Under the pieces are notes generated by a model. The model did not search any database. It was not told the DNA's origin and saw only the letters and a program-made list of their open reading frames with translations. The translations under genes were made by a program, and so were the position numbers. From Klebsiella terrigena (GTDB lineage: Bacteria > Pseudomonadota > Gammaproteobacteria > Enterobacterales > Enterobacteriaceae), in contig NZ_BJNO01000006.1 of the NCBI RefSeq assembly GCF_006539725.1, positions 124,001 to 188,000 on the forward strand: 64,000 nt of DNA. The letters are read 5' to 3'. Below, piece by piece: positions 17,461 to 26,694 of this stretch (within the stretch, counting starts at the first letter, position 1; each line of letters starts with the position of its first letter).

Positions 17461-18201
17461 ATGACCTACTGTGTGGCCATGTGTTTAGCGGATGGACTGG
17501 TATTCGCGTCAGATTCGCGCACCAATGCGGGCGTGGATCATATTGCGACTTTTAAGAAGCTTCATGTTTTTCAGCAAGAGGGCGAACGGGTGCTGGTGCT
17601 GCAGTCCGCCGGCAACCTGGCCACCACCCAAAGCGTGATTAGCCTGCTGAGCGCGCGAATTCGCACCCAGCAGGAGCCTAACCTGATGCAGGTCAGCTCC
17701 ATGTATGATGCGGCGATGCTGATTGGCAAAACGCTGCAGGAGGTTATTCAGCGCGACAGCAGCAACCAGCAGAACTGCGGCAATACCAACTTTAACTGTA
17801 ACCTGCTGCTGGGCGGCCAGCTAGCGGGGGAGACGCACCGCCTGTTCCACATCTACCCGGAAGGTAATTTTATCGAGGCCACGCGCGATACGCCCTATTT
17901 CCAGATCGGCGAAAGCAAGTACGGTAAACCGATTATCGACCGGGTGCTGACCATCGACACGCCGCTGGAGCAGGCGATGTGCTGCGCGCTGATCTCCATT
18001 GATTCAACGCTGCGCAGCAACCTCTCCGTCGGCCTGCCGCTGGATACGCTGCTCTACCGCAGCGGCAGCCTGAGCAGCGACGAGCAGCATCGCATCACCG
18101 AAAGCGATCCTTACTTCACGACCATTCGCAGGGCGTGGTCCGAAGGGCTGCAGAACACCTTCCAGAAGCTGCCGCCGTTCGCGCCGGCGCGCGAGCGCTA
18201 A
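17461..18201 (+). CDS. Anbu, bacterial proteasome-like peptidase
   Basis: Protein of 246 residues. It begins MTYCVAMCLADGLVFASDSRTNAG, the Anbu start with the predicted nucleophile Thr2 exposed after Met removal. Anbu is an ancestral relative of proteasome beta subunits and HslV and assembles into open-ring oligomers. It has no dedicated ATPase here. It is the fourth gene of the ATP-grasp operon, an association known across proteobacteria. Its stop overlaps the convergent AraC gene by four bases. Its physiological substrate is unknown. Confidence 0.9.
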   Translation: MTYCVAMCLADGLVFASDSRTNAGVDHIATFKKLHVFQQEGERVLVLQSAGNLATTQSVISLLSARIRTQQEPNLMQVSSMYDAAMLIGKTLQEVIQRDSSNQQNCGNTNFNCNLLLGGQLAGETHRLFHIYPEGNFIEATRDTPYFQIGESKYGKPIIDRVLTIDTPLEQAMCCALISIDSTLRSNLSVGLPLDTLLYRSGSLSSDEQHRITESDPYFTTIRRAWSEGLQNTFQKLPPFAPARER

Positions 18202-18977
18202 ACCGTCGTCGATGACGAAAGATAGCGTCCCGGCGTCATGCCGGTCATGGTGCGGAAAAAGTAGATAAAAGCGCTGTCGCTGGCGAAATCCAGCGCCTGC
18301 GCGGCATCGGTAATGCGCTTTCCCGTCGCCAGCAGCTCCACCGCCTTCATCAATCGCCACTGCTGCCGCCACTGCTGCCAGGACATCCCGGTATCGCGGT
18401 GTAAAATGCGGCTGATGGTCTTTTCGCTGGCGCCGCACTCTGCGGCCAGCGCCCGTAACGTCGGCGGCAGGCTCTGACCGCCCAGCGCGGCCAGGCGCTT
18501 ATCCTGCGGCAGGGCAAGCATCATCGGCTCATGGGCCGCCGCGCTAATCTCTGCCGCGCAGAGGGCGGCAAGATGCCAGCCGCTTCCGCTCTCCCAATCG
18601 CTGTCCCACGGGCTTGCCGCCGTCCGCTCCAGCAGCTCGCGCAGCAGCGGGCCGACGTTGAGGATCGCCGGATGTGCGGGGAGATCGGGGAAACGGGAGG
18701 GCTGAAACCACACCGAGCGGTAGTCGACGATGCTTTTCATCTCCGCGCGATGGGGGACGCCCGCCGGGATCCACGCCGCCCGGGTGGGCGGAAGCAGGCA
18801 CAGCAGCGCGCCATCGTTGAGGGTCAGGCGCACGCAGCCCTGGCGGGTGAAAAGTATCTGCGCCATATCGTGCCGGTGGCTGCCGGAGTCGTGGCTGCCG
18901 AGCGCCGAGCGGACGCCAACCACCGTTTTGTTCAGCGCATCCGGGTTGAATGCCGCATGCGCATCGAGCCACGCCAT
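18198..18977 (-). CDS. AraC-family regulator with N-terminal cupin
   Basis: Protein of 259 residues. The N-terminal half is a cupin-like sensor domain containing SHRHDMAQILF and PAGVPHRAEM. The C-terminal half holds the two helix-turn-helix motifs of the AraC family, ending MTGMTPGRYL. It is divergent from an MFS efflux gene whose start is about 95 bases away and is its probable regulator. The arrangement recalls the NimR/NimT regulator-pump pair, though the transporter here belongs to another family. It converges on the Anbu gene. Confidence 0.85.
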   Translation of the reverse strand: MAWLDAHAAFNPDALNKTVVGVRSALGSHDSGSHRHDMAQILFTRQGCVRLTLNDGALLCLLPPTRAAWIPAGVPHRAEMKSIVDYRSVWFQPSRFPDLPAHPAILNVGPLLRELLERTAASPWDSDWESGSGWHLAALCAAEISAAAHEPMMLALPQDKRLAALGGQSLPPTLRALAAECGASEKTISRILHRDTGMSWQQWRQQWRLMKAVELLATGKRITDAAQALDFASDSAFIYFFRTMTGMTPGRYLSSSTTV

Positions 18978-19070
18978 AATGTCTGATTTCCGATATATAT
19001 AGTCACTATGTTTATAATGTCCGATCCCCGGCCTGCCTACAATAGCGCCTCTTATTATCAGGAGGTGGAT

Positions 19071-20225
19071 ATGTTCGGGCGTTCGGCCGTGGTGCTGGTC
19101 ACCGCATTACTGATGTTTCCGCAGATGGTGGAAACCATTTACAGCCCGGCGCTGACCGATATCAGCGTCCGTTTTGCCGTCAGCGCGCAGCAGGCGGCGC
19201 AAACGCTGGCGGTTTATTTTATCGGCTTCGCGCTCGGGGTTCTTTTTTGGGGGCGGGCCAGCGATCTCTACGGCCGCCGTCCGGCGATGCTGGCGGGGAT
19301 CGCGGTGTACGCCCTCGGCTGCGCGATGGCGCTGGCGGTGACGGACTTTAGGCTGCTGCTGCTGGCGCGGATCGTGGCGGCATTCGGCGCCGCAGTCGGG
19401 TCGGTTGTCAGCCAGACGATCCTGCGGGACCGTTTTAGCGGCCGCCGGCTCGCTGGCCTCTTTTCGCTTATCGGCCTGGCGCTGGCGGTCAGTCCGGCGG
19501 CGGGCGTCTGGGTCGGCGGCCTGCTCGCCGCCGGCTGGGGCATGCGCGGCGTCTTCCTCGCCCTGGCGCTGCTGGCCGGCGTCCTGCTACTGCTGTGCGG
19601 CTGGCTGCTGCCGGAAACGCGGCCGGCGCGGCAGGCGAACGCGGCGTTTCTGCCGGTGCTGCGCCGGATGGCAGCCGACCGGCAGATTGGCCTGGCGGTT
19701 ATCCTGGTCGCGGCGTTCAACGTCAGCCTGTTCAGCTACTACAGCCTGGCGCCGTTTATCTTCGCCGAGCTGCGCCTGCCGGTCGCCGCGTTTGGCTACA
19801 GCGGCATGGCGCTGGCCGGCGGCTCCCTGGCCGGTGCGCTGCTCAATCGCCGGCTGCTACACCGGGGCGTGACTCAGGGGCGGATGCTGCTGCTTGCCTG
19901 CTGGCTCCATCTGGCCAGCGGCGCGGCGGTGTACCTCTGGCGCGACTCGCTTTGGTTCCTGCTGCCGATGGCCGGGGTGGCGCTCGCTTTCGCTATGGCG
20001 ATCCCGCTGGTGCTCGGTTCGGCGCTCGGCGCCTACAGCGATTGTCGCGGCACCGCCGGGGCCATTTTCGGTCTCGGTTACTATCTGCTGATTGGCCTCG
20101 GGCTGGCGCTGGTCGGCTGGGGGCAATCGCTGGGGGTGTCGCTGGTGGTCTGTGCCGCGCTCGGCGTCATCGCCGGTATCCGCTATTTACCCTGTTTCGC
20201 CGAAAAGAGCGCGGGCGCCGCTTAG
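19071..20225 (+). CDS. MFS drug efflux transporter, Bcr/CflA-like
   Basis: Protein of 384 residues with 12 hydrophobic segments. The start is ATG 19071, with a perfect GGAGGT five bases upstream; the frame extends back to 19008 without another good site. The segment IYSPALTDISVRFAVS, the motif GRASDLYGRRPAML between helices 2 and 3, and LLLARIVAAFGAAVGSVVS match the Bcr/CflA DHA1 subfamily, which exports drugs such as bicyclomycin or chloramphenicol. The actual substrate is unknown. Regulation by the divergent AraC protein is likely. Confidence 0.85.
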   Translation: MFGRSAVVLVTALLMFPQMVETIYSPALTDISVRFAVSAQQAAQTLAVYFIGFALGVLFWGRASDLYGRRPAMLAGIAVYALGCAMALAVTDFRLLLLARIVAAFGAAVGSVVSQTILRDRFSGRRLAGLFSLIGLALAVSPAAGVWVGGLLAAGWGMRGVFLALALLAGVLLLLCGWLLPETRPARQANAAFLPVLRRMAADRQIGLAVILVAAFNVSLFSYYSLAPFIFAELRLPVAAFGYSGMALAGGSLAGALLNRRLLHRGVTQGRMLLLACWLHLASGAAVYLWRDSLWFLLPMAGVALAFAMAIPLVLGSALGAYSDCRGTAGAIFGLGYYLLIGLGLALVGWGQSLGVSLVVCAALGVIAGIRYLPCFAEKSAGAA

Positions 20226-20239
20226 GGCACCCGCGTCAG

Positions 20240-21325
20240 CTAGTTCTCCTCCGCCAGCCGCCTGCCGCTGGCGGCATCGAAGAGATGGATTTTCTCGCGC
20301 CGGGCAGTGAGATTCAGCGGCTGCTGGAGCCGGGCGTCAATGCGTCCGGCGACCTGCACGTGAACCGGGAATCCCTGCCAATCGAGATGCAGCAGGGTGG
20401 ACTCCCCGGTGACCTCCATAATTTTGACCGTTCCGGGCAGGCCGTCGGGGTCCGGCTGGATATCCTGCGGACGCAGGCCGACGGTGACCGGCGCGCTTCC
20501 CTGCGCCGCCGCCGCCCGATACCAGCGTTCCGGCAGCGCCAGCCACAGCTCGCCGCAGCGCACGCCGGGAACGCCGTCGCGGCTGGCTATCTCTCCCGCC
20601 AGCAGGTTCATCGGCGGCGAGCCGATAAAGCGGGCCACAAAGGTGTTGCAGGGGCGATCGTAAATCTCCAGCGGCGGCCCCTGTTGGACGATAAGCCCCT
20701 CGCGCATCACCACGATTTGATCGGCCAGGGTCATGGCCTCAACCTGATCGTGGGTAACGTAAATCATGGTGGTCTTAAAGCGCTGGTGCAGCGACTTGAT
20801 CTCCGCCCGCAGCTCCATGCGCAGCTGGGCGTCAAGGTTGGAGAGCGGTTCATCAAACAGGAAAACCTGCGGGTTGCGCACCATCGCCCGGCCCATCGCC
20901 ACGCGCTGGCGCTGGCCGCCGGAAAGCGCGCGCGGGTAGCGGGCCAGCAGCTTATCGATTCCCAGCAGGCTGGCGATATGCTGGACTTTGCTTTTCTGCG
21001 TCTCTTTATCGACCTTTTTAACCTGCATATGGAAGGCGAGGTTTTCGGCTACCGTCAGGTGCGGGTAGAGGGCGTAGCTCTGAAAAACCATCGCCACGTC
21101 GCGATCGGCGGGATCGAGATCGCCAATCGGCCGGCGGTTCATTAATATCTCCCCGGCGGAAAGGGCCTCGAGCCCGGCCAGCAGCCGCAGCAGGGTCGAT
21201 TTCCCGCAGCCGGAGGGCCCGACCAGCACCGTGAAGCTGCCGTCAGGAATGGTTAAATCCAGCGGCAGAAGCACCGTCTGTTTGCCGTAATGCTTGGCGA
21301 CTTTTATCAGCTCAACGCTGGCCAT
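20240..21325 (-). CDS. sugar ABC transporter ATPase, UgpC/MalK type
   Basis: Protein of 361 residues started at ATG 21325; the frame opens at 21406 but that part overlaps the kinase gene. Walker A is GPSGCGKST, the signature LSGGQRQRVAMGRA, Walker B FLFDEPLSNLD, and the H-loop THDQ. The C-terminal third is the OB/TOBE regulatory domain typical of MalK/UgpC. It energises the two permeases and is the last gene of the operon, overlapping the kinase by 14 bases. Having the ATPase in the operon means the importer is self-contained. Confidence 0.92.
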   Translation of the reverse strand: MASVELIKVAKHYGKQTVLLPLDLTIPDGSFTVLVGPSGCGKSTLLRLLAGLEALSAGEILMNRRPIGDLDPADRDVAMVFQSYALYPHLTVAENLAFHMQVKKVDKETQKSKVQHIASLLGIDKLLARYPRALSGGQRQRVAMGRAMVRNPQVFLFDEPLSNLDAQLRMELRAEIKSLHQRFKTTMIYVTHDQVEAMTLADQIVVMREGLIVQQGPPLEIYDRPCNTFVARFIGSPPMNLLAGEIASRDGVPGVRCGELWLALPERWYRAAAAQGSAPVTVGLRPQDIQPDPDGLPGTVKIMEVTGESTLLHLDWQGFPVHVQVAGRIDARLQQPLNLTARREKIHLFDAASGRRLAEEN

Positions 21326-22274
21326 CGGCGGTCTCCTCAATATGGTGTTGCAGGGTTCGCCAGTCGGGATAGTGGCGGGGGGAGGTACTAATGGCGTGCG
21401 CGGCAACGGCGTTGCCCCAGCGCAGCGCCTGGGCTGCCGGCTGGCCGCTTAGCAGCCCGGCGAGAAAGCCGGCGTTAAAGCTGTCGCCCGCGCCGATGGT
21501 GTCAATCACCTCGACCGGCTTCACCGCCGCGCGGTCGCCGCGCTCGGCGGTCCACCACCAGGCCCCGTCGGCGCCGCATTTGACGATGCAGCCTCCCCGG
21601 CCGCTGAGGCGCGACGCCAGGCTGCGGGCCGCCTGCGGCAGGTCGCTCATCGCGGCGAGTCCGAGGGTTTCAACTTCATTGAGCAGCAGCCAGTCGCAAT
21701 CGGCCAGCCACTGGTTCACCGCTTCGCGCAGCGCCGGATCCCAGCTTTGCGGCGGCCAGCCGGTATCCACGGCGACCTGGAAGCCGCGCTGGCGCAGCGT
21801 CCGCAGCAGCCCCGGATAGTCCGGCAGCAGAGCGGTGCATAAAAAGGTCCCGCAGAGCAGGACGATATCGCCGGCCGTTGCCCGTTCCGGAAGCTGGGCG
21901 AGAACATCCTCCGCCGACAGGCGGGTGATATGCCCGTAGTTGCTGAGGAAGGAGCGCTCTTTATCGGGATGGGTAACCGCCACCGTCAGCGAGGTTTCGC
22001 AGGAGTACTGCGGCCAGCGTTCGGCGCTGCCGGGAAACTGGGCCGCCAGCCAGGCGGTAAAGGCGTCATCGCCCTGGCAGCCGATGGTGCGATGCGGGAT
22101 CTGCATGGCGGCCAGCGCGAGGGCGCAGTTGCCCGCCGAGCCACCGGGGCGCAGGGCGCTGTGCTCCAGCATCACCTCCGTGCCCGGCAGGGGCCACTGC
22201 GCGAGGGTCCCCATAATCAAATCAATATTGTAATTGCCCGCGATATAGAGCACGGGCGCGGTGAGCTTGTGCAT
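21312..22274 (-). CDS. PfkB-family carbohydrate kinase
   Basis: Protein of 320 residues, ribokinase/PfkB fold. The N-terminal signature region includes RPGGSAGNCALALA; the C-terminal ATP/catalytic motif is DTIGAGDSFNAGFLAGLL with the catalytic Asp in GAGD. It starts two bases after the second permease gene and overlaps the ATPase gene. It most likely phosphorylates the sugar, or its hydrolysis product, taken up by this transporter. The substrate cannot be told from sequence; sugars and nucleosides are both possible in this family. Confidence 0.88.
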   Translation of the reverse strand: MHKLTAPVLYIAGNYNIDLIMGTLAQWPLPGTEVMLEHSALRPGGSAGNCALALAAMQIPHRTIGCQGDDAFTAWLAAQFPGSAERWPQYSCETSLTVAVTHPDKERSFLSNYGHITRLSAEDVLAQLPERATAGDIVLLCGTFLCTALLPDYPGLLRTLRQRGFQVAVDTGWPPQSWDPALREAVNQWLADCDWLLLNEVETLGLAAMSDLPQAARSLASRLSGRGGCIVKCGADGAWWWTAERGDRAAVKPVEVIDTIGAGDSFNAGFLAGLLSGQPAAQALRWGNAVAAHAISTSPRHYPDWRTLQHHIEETADGQR

Positions 22275-22276
22275 AG

Positions 22277-23116
22277 TTATCCTTTACTTCCACCGTTAGT
22301 GAGGCCGCTGACCAGCGTTTTTTGTAACCAGATAGCGATAAACAGAGGCGGGACCGAGGCGAGAATGCCGACGGCAGCCACCAGACCGTCGTCGGTGGCG
22401 CGTCCGGCGGTGAACCCGGCGATAGTGACCGGCAGGGTTTGAGCGGCGATATTGCTGGTAAACAGCAGCGAATAGAAAAACTCATCCCACGCCAGCAGCC
22501 AGCCAAACAGCGCCGAGGCGCCGAGCATCGGTTTCGCCAGCGGTATGGTGATGCGCAGCAGCACCTGCCAGACCCTCAGTCCGTCGAGGCGCGCGGCCTG
22601 TTCAATATCCTGCGGCAGCGCGTCAAACTGGTTTTTCACCATCCAGGTGAGGAACGGCATAATCAGCGAGCAGTAGACCAGCACCAGCCCGCTGCGGGTA
22701 TTGAGCAGCCCGAAGTGTTCGAGAATAAAGTACAGCGGCAGGACGAAGGCCACCGGCGGCACCATGTAAATCCCCAGCCCGGCGTACAGCCAGCCGTCGC
22801 GGCCAGGATAGCGCGAGAAGCTGAAGGCGGCGGGCACCGCCAGCAGCAGCGAGACCAGCGTCGCCCCGGCGGCGACCAGCAGGCTGTTGCGCAGCGCGGG
22901 TAAAAATAGCGCTCCCGGCTCGCCGGGCTGCAGGGAGAGCAGGCGGCCGTAGCGGCTAAAGTCCCACTCCCCCGGCAGCCACTCCAGCGGCACGCGGGTC
23001 AGATCGGCGGGAGTGCTGACGCTCATTAAAAATAGCCACAGCATCGGCGCGAGAGTGGACAGGGCGACCAGCAGCGCCGCCAGATAGCGCAGCAGAGTGC
23101 GGATTTTACGCTTCAT
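22277..23116 (-). CDS. sugar ABC permease, MalG type
   Basis: Protein of 279 residues with six hydrophobic segments and the EAA loop EQAARLDGLRVWQVLLRI in the cytoplasmic loop that contacts the ATPase. It is a CUT1-family inner-membrane permease, the MalG/UgpE partner. It overlaps the upstream permease by 11 bases. Together with the other permease, the binding protein and the ATPase it forms one importer. Confidence 0.92.
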   Translation of the reverse strand: MKRKIRTLLRYLAALLVALSTLAPMLWLFLMSVSTPADLTRVPLEWLPGEWDFSRYGRLLSLQPGEPGALFLPALRNSLLVAAGATLVSLLLAVPAAFSFSRYPGRDGWLYAGLGIYMVPPVAFVLPLYFILEHFGLLNTRSGLVLVYCSLIMPFLTWMVKNQFDALPQDIEQAARLDGLRVWQVLLRITIPLAKPMLGASALFGWLLAWDEFFYSLLFTSNIAAQTLPVTIAGFTAGRATDDGLVAAVGILASVPPLFIAIWLQKTLVSGLTNGGSKG

Positions 23117-24017
23117 ATTCGGTGCTCCGGCGGCGCTGGCGCAGCAGCATAAACAGATACAGGGCGATCAGCAGGGCGCACATCAGGGTCATCAGAATGG
23201 CGTAGGCCGCGCCGCTGCCCGCCCGCAGATAGCTGAAGGACTCCTGATAGACGAAAAAGCTGAGGGTTTTGGTGCTGTCGAGCGGGCCGCCGCGGGTCAT
23301 CACGTAGATGATATCGAACACCTTGAAGGCGTCGATGGTCCGCAGCACCAGCGCCACGCCCAGCGGGGCGGCGATGGCCGGGAAGGTGATGGCGCGAAAG
23401 CGCCGCCACGATCCGGCCCCGTCGAGGCGCGCCGCCTCGTACAGATCCTCAGGAATGGACTGCAGCGCCGCCAGCACCAGCAGCGTGACCAGCGGATAGT
23501 TTTTCCAGATATCCGCCAGCATCACCGCATTCAGCGCCGAGTCCGGCGACCCCAGCCAGCTGCGATAGCCGTCGATGATCCCCAGCTGGGTGAGCAGCGC
23601 GTTAATGCTGCCGTAGTCCGGGTTAAAGTTAAGCCGCCACATCATCGCGTTCACGATGGTCGGCAGCGCCCAGGGCAATATCACCAGCACCCGCAGGATA
23701 TTGCGTCCGACAAAGCGCTGATTGAGCAACAGCGCGACCAGCACGCCGATAACGCCCTCAATGGCGACGGAGACCACGGTAAAGTAGAGCGAACGGGCGA
23801 AGGCGGCGCGAAAATCCGGGTCGGTCAGAGCATAGAGATAGTTTTCCAGCCAGACGTAGTTCGTCGCCTCACCGTTTCCCACCAGCGCGGTATCGGTAAA
23901 ACTCAGCCACAGGGTGCGCGCCAGCGGCCAGGCCGTCAGCAGAAACATCGCTACCAGCATGGGCGCCAGCAGCACCCATGCCTGACGACGCTCGCGTTGT
24001 TGCAAACTCAGCATCAA
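23106..24017 (-). CDS. sugar ABC permease, MalF/UgpA type
   Basis: Protein of 303 residues with six hydrophobic segments. The EAA loop reads YEAARLDGAGSWRRFRAI. This is the MalF/UgpA-type partner in a CUT1 carbohydrate importer. It lies six bases downstream of the binding-protein gene and overlaps the next permease, consistent with a single transcript from 25271 downward. Confidence 0.92.
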   Translation of the reverse strand: MMLSLQQRERRQAWVLLAPMLVAMFLLTAWPLARTLWLSFTDTALVGNGEATNYVWLENYLYALTDPDFRAAFARSLYFTVVSVAIEGVIGVLVALLLNQRFVGRNILRVLVILPWALPTIVNAMMWRLNFNPDYGSINALLTQLGIIDGYRSWLGSPDSALNAVMLADIWKNYPLVTLLVLAALQSIPEDLYEAARLDGAGSWRRFRAITFPAIAAPLGVALVLRTIDAFKVFDIIYVMTRGGPLDSTKTLSFFVYQESFSYLRAGSGAAYAILMTLMCALLIALYLFMLLRQRRRSTEYEA

Positions 24018-24023
24018 AACTCC

Positions 24024-25271
24024 TTAACGCAGGCGGGCCGCGCTTTTATCAACGGTCTGCATGGCGGCTTCCGGGGCTTCTTTACCCTGAAGCACCGACT
24101 GAAGCTGCTGCTGCAGGGTGTTGGAGAGCCGCGAATAGTCGGCGGTTTCCGGGCGCGAGAGCATCACGTTCAGCGATTTGTCCGCGGCGACGATCAGGCT
24201 CTCCTGGCCCTGGGCAACCGCCGGGTCGTGGTAGGAGGATTTCCACACCGGCAGGCTGAGTTTGGCGTATTTATCCTGCACCGGCTGCGAGGTCAGGTAG
24301 TGGATATACTGCCACGCCTGCTCCGGGTGCTGGCTGGCTTTGGCAATGCCTAAGCCCATCGAGCCGTTGACGGCGCCGGCTCTATCCGGGGTATCGCCGG
24401 GGGCGGGAATAATGCCGACGTCACCGGCGACTTTACTCTGTTTGGGGTCGTTGGCCATGTTGTACATATAGGTCCAGTTCAGCGCGAACGCCGCGTCGCC
24501 GTTGGAGAAGGCTTTACGCACGTCCTCTTCGAGATATTCGCGGGAGGCGGGGTTGGTCAGGCCGTCGTCCAACGATTTCTTCATCAGCGTGACCGCTTTG
24601 AGCGAAGCCGGCGTTGAGAAGTCGAGCTTGCCGTCCTGGTAGAACTTGCCGCCGAAGCCGGAGACGAGGGTGGTGTAGTCGCAGACCAGGGCTTCCGCCT
24701 GGGACCAGCTCCAGACCAGCGGGTATTTCACCACGCCTTTATCTTTAAGAATTTTGGCGTCGTCCAGCACCTGCTGCCAGGTGGTTGGCACCTGCTTGAT
24801 GCCCGCCTTTTCGAGCATGGCTTTGTTGTAGTAGAGGTACTTGGTGTCGAGGATCCACGGCATCCCGAGGGTTTTGCCTTTGTAGACCACGGTATTCATT
24901 GCGCCAGGGAACACCTTCTCCCGCTCGTCGGCGGGGATCCGCGCCGAGACGTCCTGCAGCAGGTCGAAGCGGCTAAACTCCGCCGGCCAGATGGCATCGA
25001 AGAGCACCACGTCATAGCCGTTACCGCCGGCGCCGCGCGCCGCGACAATTTTGTCATGCAGCGCTTCATAGGGGACGAACTCGAGGTTGATCTTAATATC
25101 CGGGTTCTGCTTTTCGAAGTCGGCGGTCATCGCACGAATATCGTTTTCGCTGTACGCCGCCTGGGTCATAAACAGGGCGTTGACCTGGGTGGCGGCCGCG
25201 GCCGCGCTGCCGCTGATGACGAGCATAGCCAACAAACCGGCCTTCACCCGAAGTGTGCTGTGGTATTTCAT
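24024..25271 (-). CDS. sugar ABC transporter substrate-binding protein (family 1)
   Basis: Protein of 415 residues. The signal peptide ends about residue 25 (ISGSAAAAA), followed by a family 1 (MalE/UgpB-like) periplasmic binding fold with NPDIKINLEFVPYEALHDK, GYDVVLFDAIWPAEF, a hinge region and NGSMGLGIAKASQHPEQAW. It is the first gene of the sbp-permease-permease-kinase-ATPase operon. Transcription probably starts near the 25-bp palindrome upstream and is controlled by the divergent ROK regulator. The ligand is not identifiable. Confidence 0.92.
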   Translation of the reverse strand: MKYHSTLRVKAGLLAMLVISGSAAAAATQVNALFMTQAAYSENDIRAMTADFEKQNPDIKINLEFVPYEALHDKIVAARGAGGNGYDVVLFDAIWPAEFSRFDLLQDVSARIPADEREKVFPGAMNTVVYKGKTLGMPWILDTKYLYYNKAMLEKAGIKQVPTTWQQVLDDAKILKDKGVVKYPLVWSWSQAEALVCDYTTLVSGFGGKFYQDGKLDFSTPASLKAVTLMKKSLDDGLTNPASREYLEEDVRKAFSNGDAAFALNWTYMYNMANDPKQSKVAGDVGIIPAPGDTPDRAGAVNGSMGLGIAKASQHPEQAWQYIHYLTSQPVQDKYAKLSLPVWKSSYHDPAVAQGQESLIVAADKSLNVMLSRPETADYSRLSNTLQQQLQSVLQGKEAPEAAMQTVDKSAARLR

Positions 25272-25310
25272 GTGGCTCTCCGCTGTACTGAGAAAAAGGG
25301 GTTATGATTT

Positions 25311-25335
25311 ATTAAATCAATTTGATTGATTTAAT
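25311..25335. promoter_or_regulatory. palindromic operator candidate between sugar operon and ROK gene
   Basis: ATTAAATCAA (25311-25320), TTTGA, TTGATTTAAT (25326-25335) is a perfect 10-bp inverted repeat with a 5-bp spacer. It lies 40 bases upstream of the binding-protein start in the divergent intergenic region. ROK repressors such as NagC and Mlc bind AT-rich palindromes of comparable size. Confidence 0.65.
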
Positions 25336-25494
25336 CGGGGCGACAATACAGCCGCAAGGTCATTCGTGGCCCTTGGCATAAGCGTAGCAAAGCTTGTGCC
25401 ATGCGAAAGTCCGCCCGAGAATGTGATTGCGGGATTTGTGACGAAGGCTAGAATTGCTGCATCAGGCGCCTGGGAAAGGCAAGGAAGGGAAAGA

Positions 25495-26667
25495 ATGAAA
25501 ACATCGGGAACAAACCTTGAGCACGCGCGGGTGCACAACCGGCGGGTGGTGATTGAAGCCGTGCGCCTGCATGGCAAATTAACCCGCGCCGAGCTGGCGC
25601 GCTTGACCGCGCTGACCCCGCAAACGGTCTCTAATATTGTTGCCGAGCTGCAGCAGATGGAGATCCTCACCAGCCACGCGCCGCGGCGGGCGGCGGGGCG
25701 CGGACAACCCGCGGTGCCGGTGAGCCTCAACCCCTCCAGCGCGTGGTCTATTGGTATTCATCTCGATCACCAAACGCTGATCGTGGTACTGGTCGATCTC
25801 ACCGGCGAGATCCATTTTCGCCGACTCATTTTGGTGCAAAAGCCCCAGCCTGGTGCCACCTTTGCGCGCATCGGCGAGGTGATACAGGAGCTGCGGACGC
25901 TGCCGGGGCTCGACTGGAGCCGGGTGCTGGGGATCGGCGTGGTGATGCCCGGTCCCTTTGGCGTGGAGGGGATCTCATCCACCGGGCCGACGACCCTTAA
26001 CGGCTGGGAGGGCGTGGACGTCGAATCCGAGCTGGCGCGGCTTAGCGGTCTGCCGGTCACCCTCGAAAACGACGCGACGGTGGCGGCCATCGGCGAGCGT
26101 TTTCACGGCGTTGCCCGCCACCTGAACTCCTTTGTCTATCTCTATATCGGCACCGGGCTGGGTGCCGGTATTTTTACCGATGGCCATATTTATACCGGGC
26201 ATGCGCATAACGCCGGGGAGGTCGGGCATATCGTCATCCAGCCCGGCGGCCGGACGTGCTACTGCGGCAATCAGGGCTGCCTTGAGCGCTATGTTTCGCT
26301 GCAGGCGGCCTATGAGTTCTGCGGCCTTGACCCGTATCGGGCGCTGCCGGAAGATCTGCTGGCGGTAGATGAGGCGCTGTTCGACCGTTGGATTGACAGC
26401 GCGCTGCCGCCGCTGCGCCAGGCGATCAACCTGCTGGAGTGCGTCTTTGATGCCGAAACGGTGGTGGTGGGCGGGACGATGCCGGCGCCGCTGCTGGAAA
26501 AAGTGCTGGCGCGCCTGCCGCCGCTGTATCAGTCGGTGCGCGGGCGCTATCTGACGGGGATGCGGGTGAAAATGGGGATGACCGGCACCGATACCGCCGC
26601 GCTCGGCGCCGCCGCGTTGCCTATATTCGATGAGTTTAACCCGCAGTTTCAGGCGCTGATGAAGTAG
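25495..26667 (+). CDS. ROK-family transcriptional regulator
   Basis: Protein of 390 residues from ATG 25495, preceded by GGAAGGGA; the frame is open from 25366 but without a good start. An N-terminal winged helix-turn-helix (AELARLTALTPQTVSNIVAEL, about 32-52) is followed by a ROK sugar-kinase-like domain. It has the zinc motif CYCGNQGCLE and the glycine-rich IGTGLGAGIF segment. It resembles NagC/Mlc-type repressors. Divergence from the sugar ABC operon and the palindrome between them make it the probable repressor of that operon, with the transported sugar or its phosphate as inducer. Confidence 0.9.
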   Translation: MKTSGTNLEHARVHNRRVVIEAVRLHGKLTRAELARLTALTPQTVSNIVAELQQMEILTSHAPRRAAGRGQPAVPVSLNPSSAWSIGIHLDHQTLIVVLVDLTGEIHFRRLILVQKPQPGATFARIGEVIQELRTLPGLDWSRVLGIGVVMPGPFGVEGISSTGPTTLNGWEGVDVESELARLSGLPVTLENDATVAAIGERFHGVARHLNSFVYLYIGTGLGAGIFTDGHIYTGHAHNAGEVGHIVIQPGGRTCYCGNQGCLERYVSLQAAYEFCGLDPYRALPEDLLAVDEALFDRWIDSALPPLRQAINLLECVFDAETVVVGGTMPAPLLEKVLARLPPLYQSVRGRYLTGMRVKMGMTGTDTAALGAAALPIFDEFNPQFQALMK

Positions 26668-26668
26668 T

Positions 26669-26694
26669 CCGGCGGCCGCTAGCGTGGCCGTCGG
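26669..26694 (+). terminator. hairpin after the ROK gene
   Basis: CCGGCGGCC (26669-26677), eight-base loop, GGCCGTCGG (26686-26694): a nine-pair stem with one G-U wobble directly after the ROK stop. No U-tract follows, so it may be weak. Confidence 0.45.
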
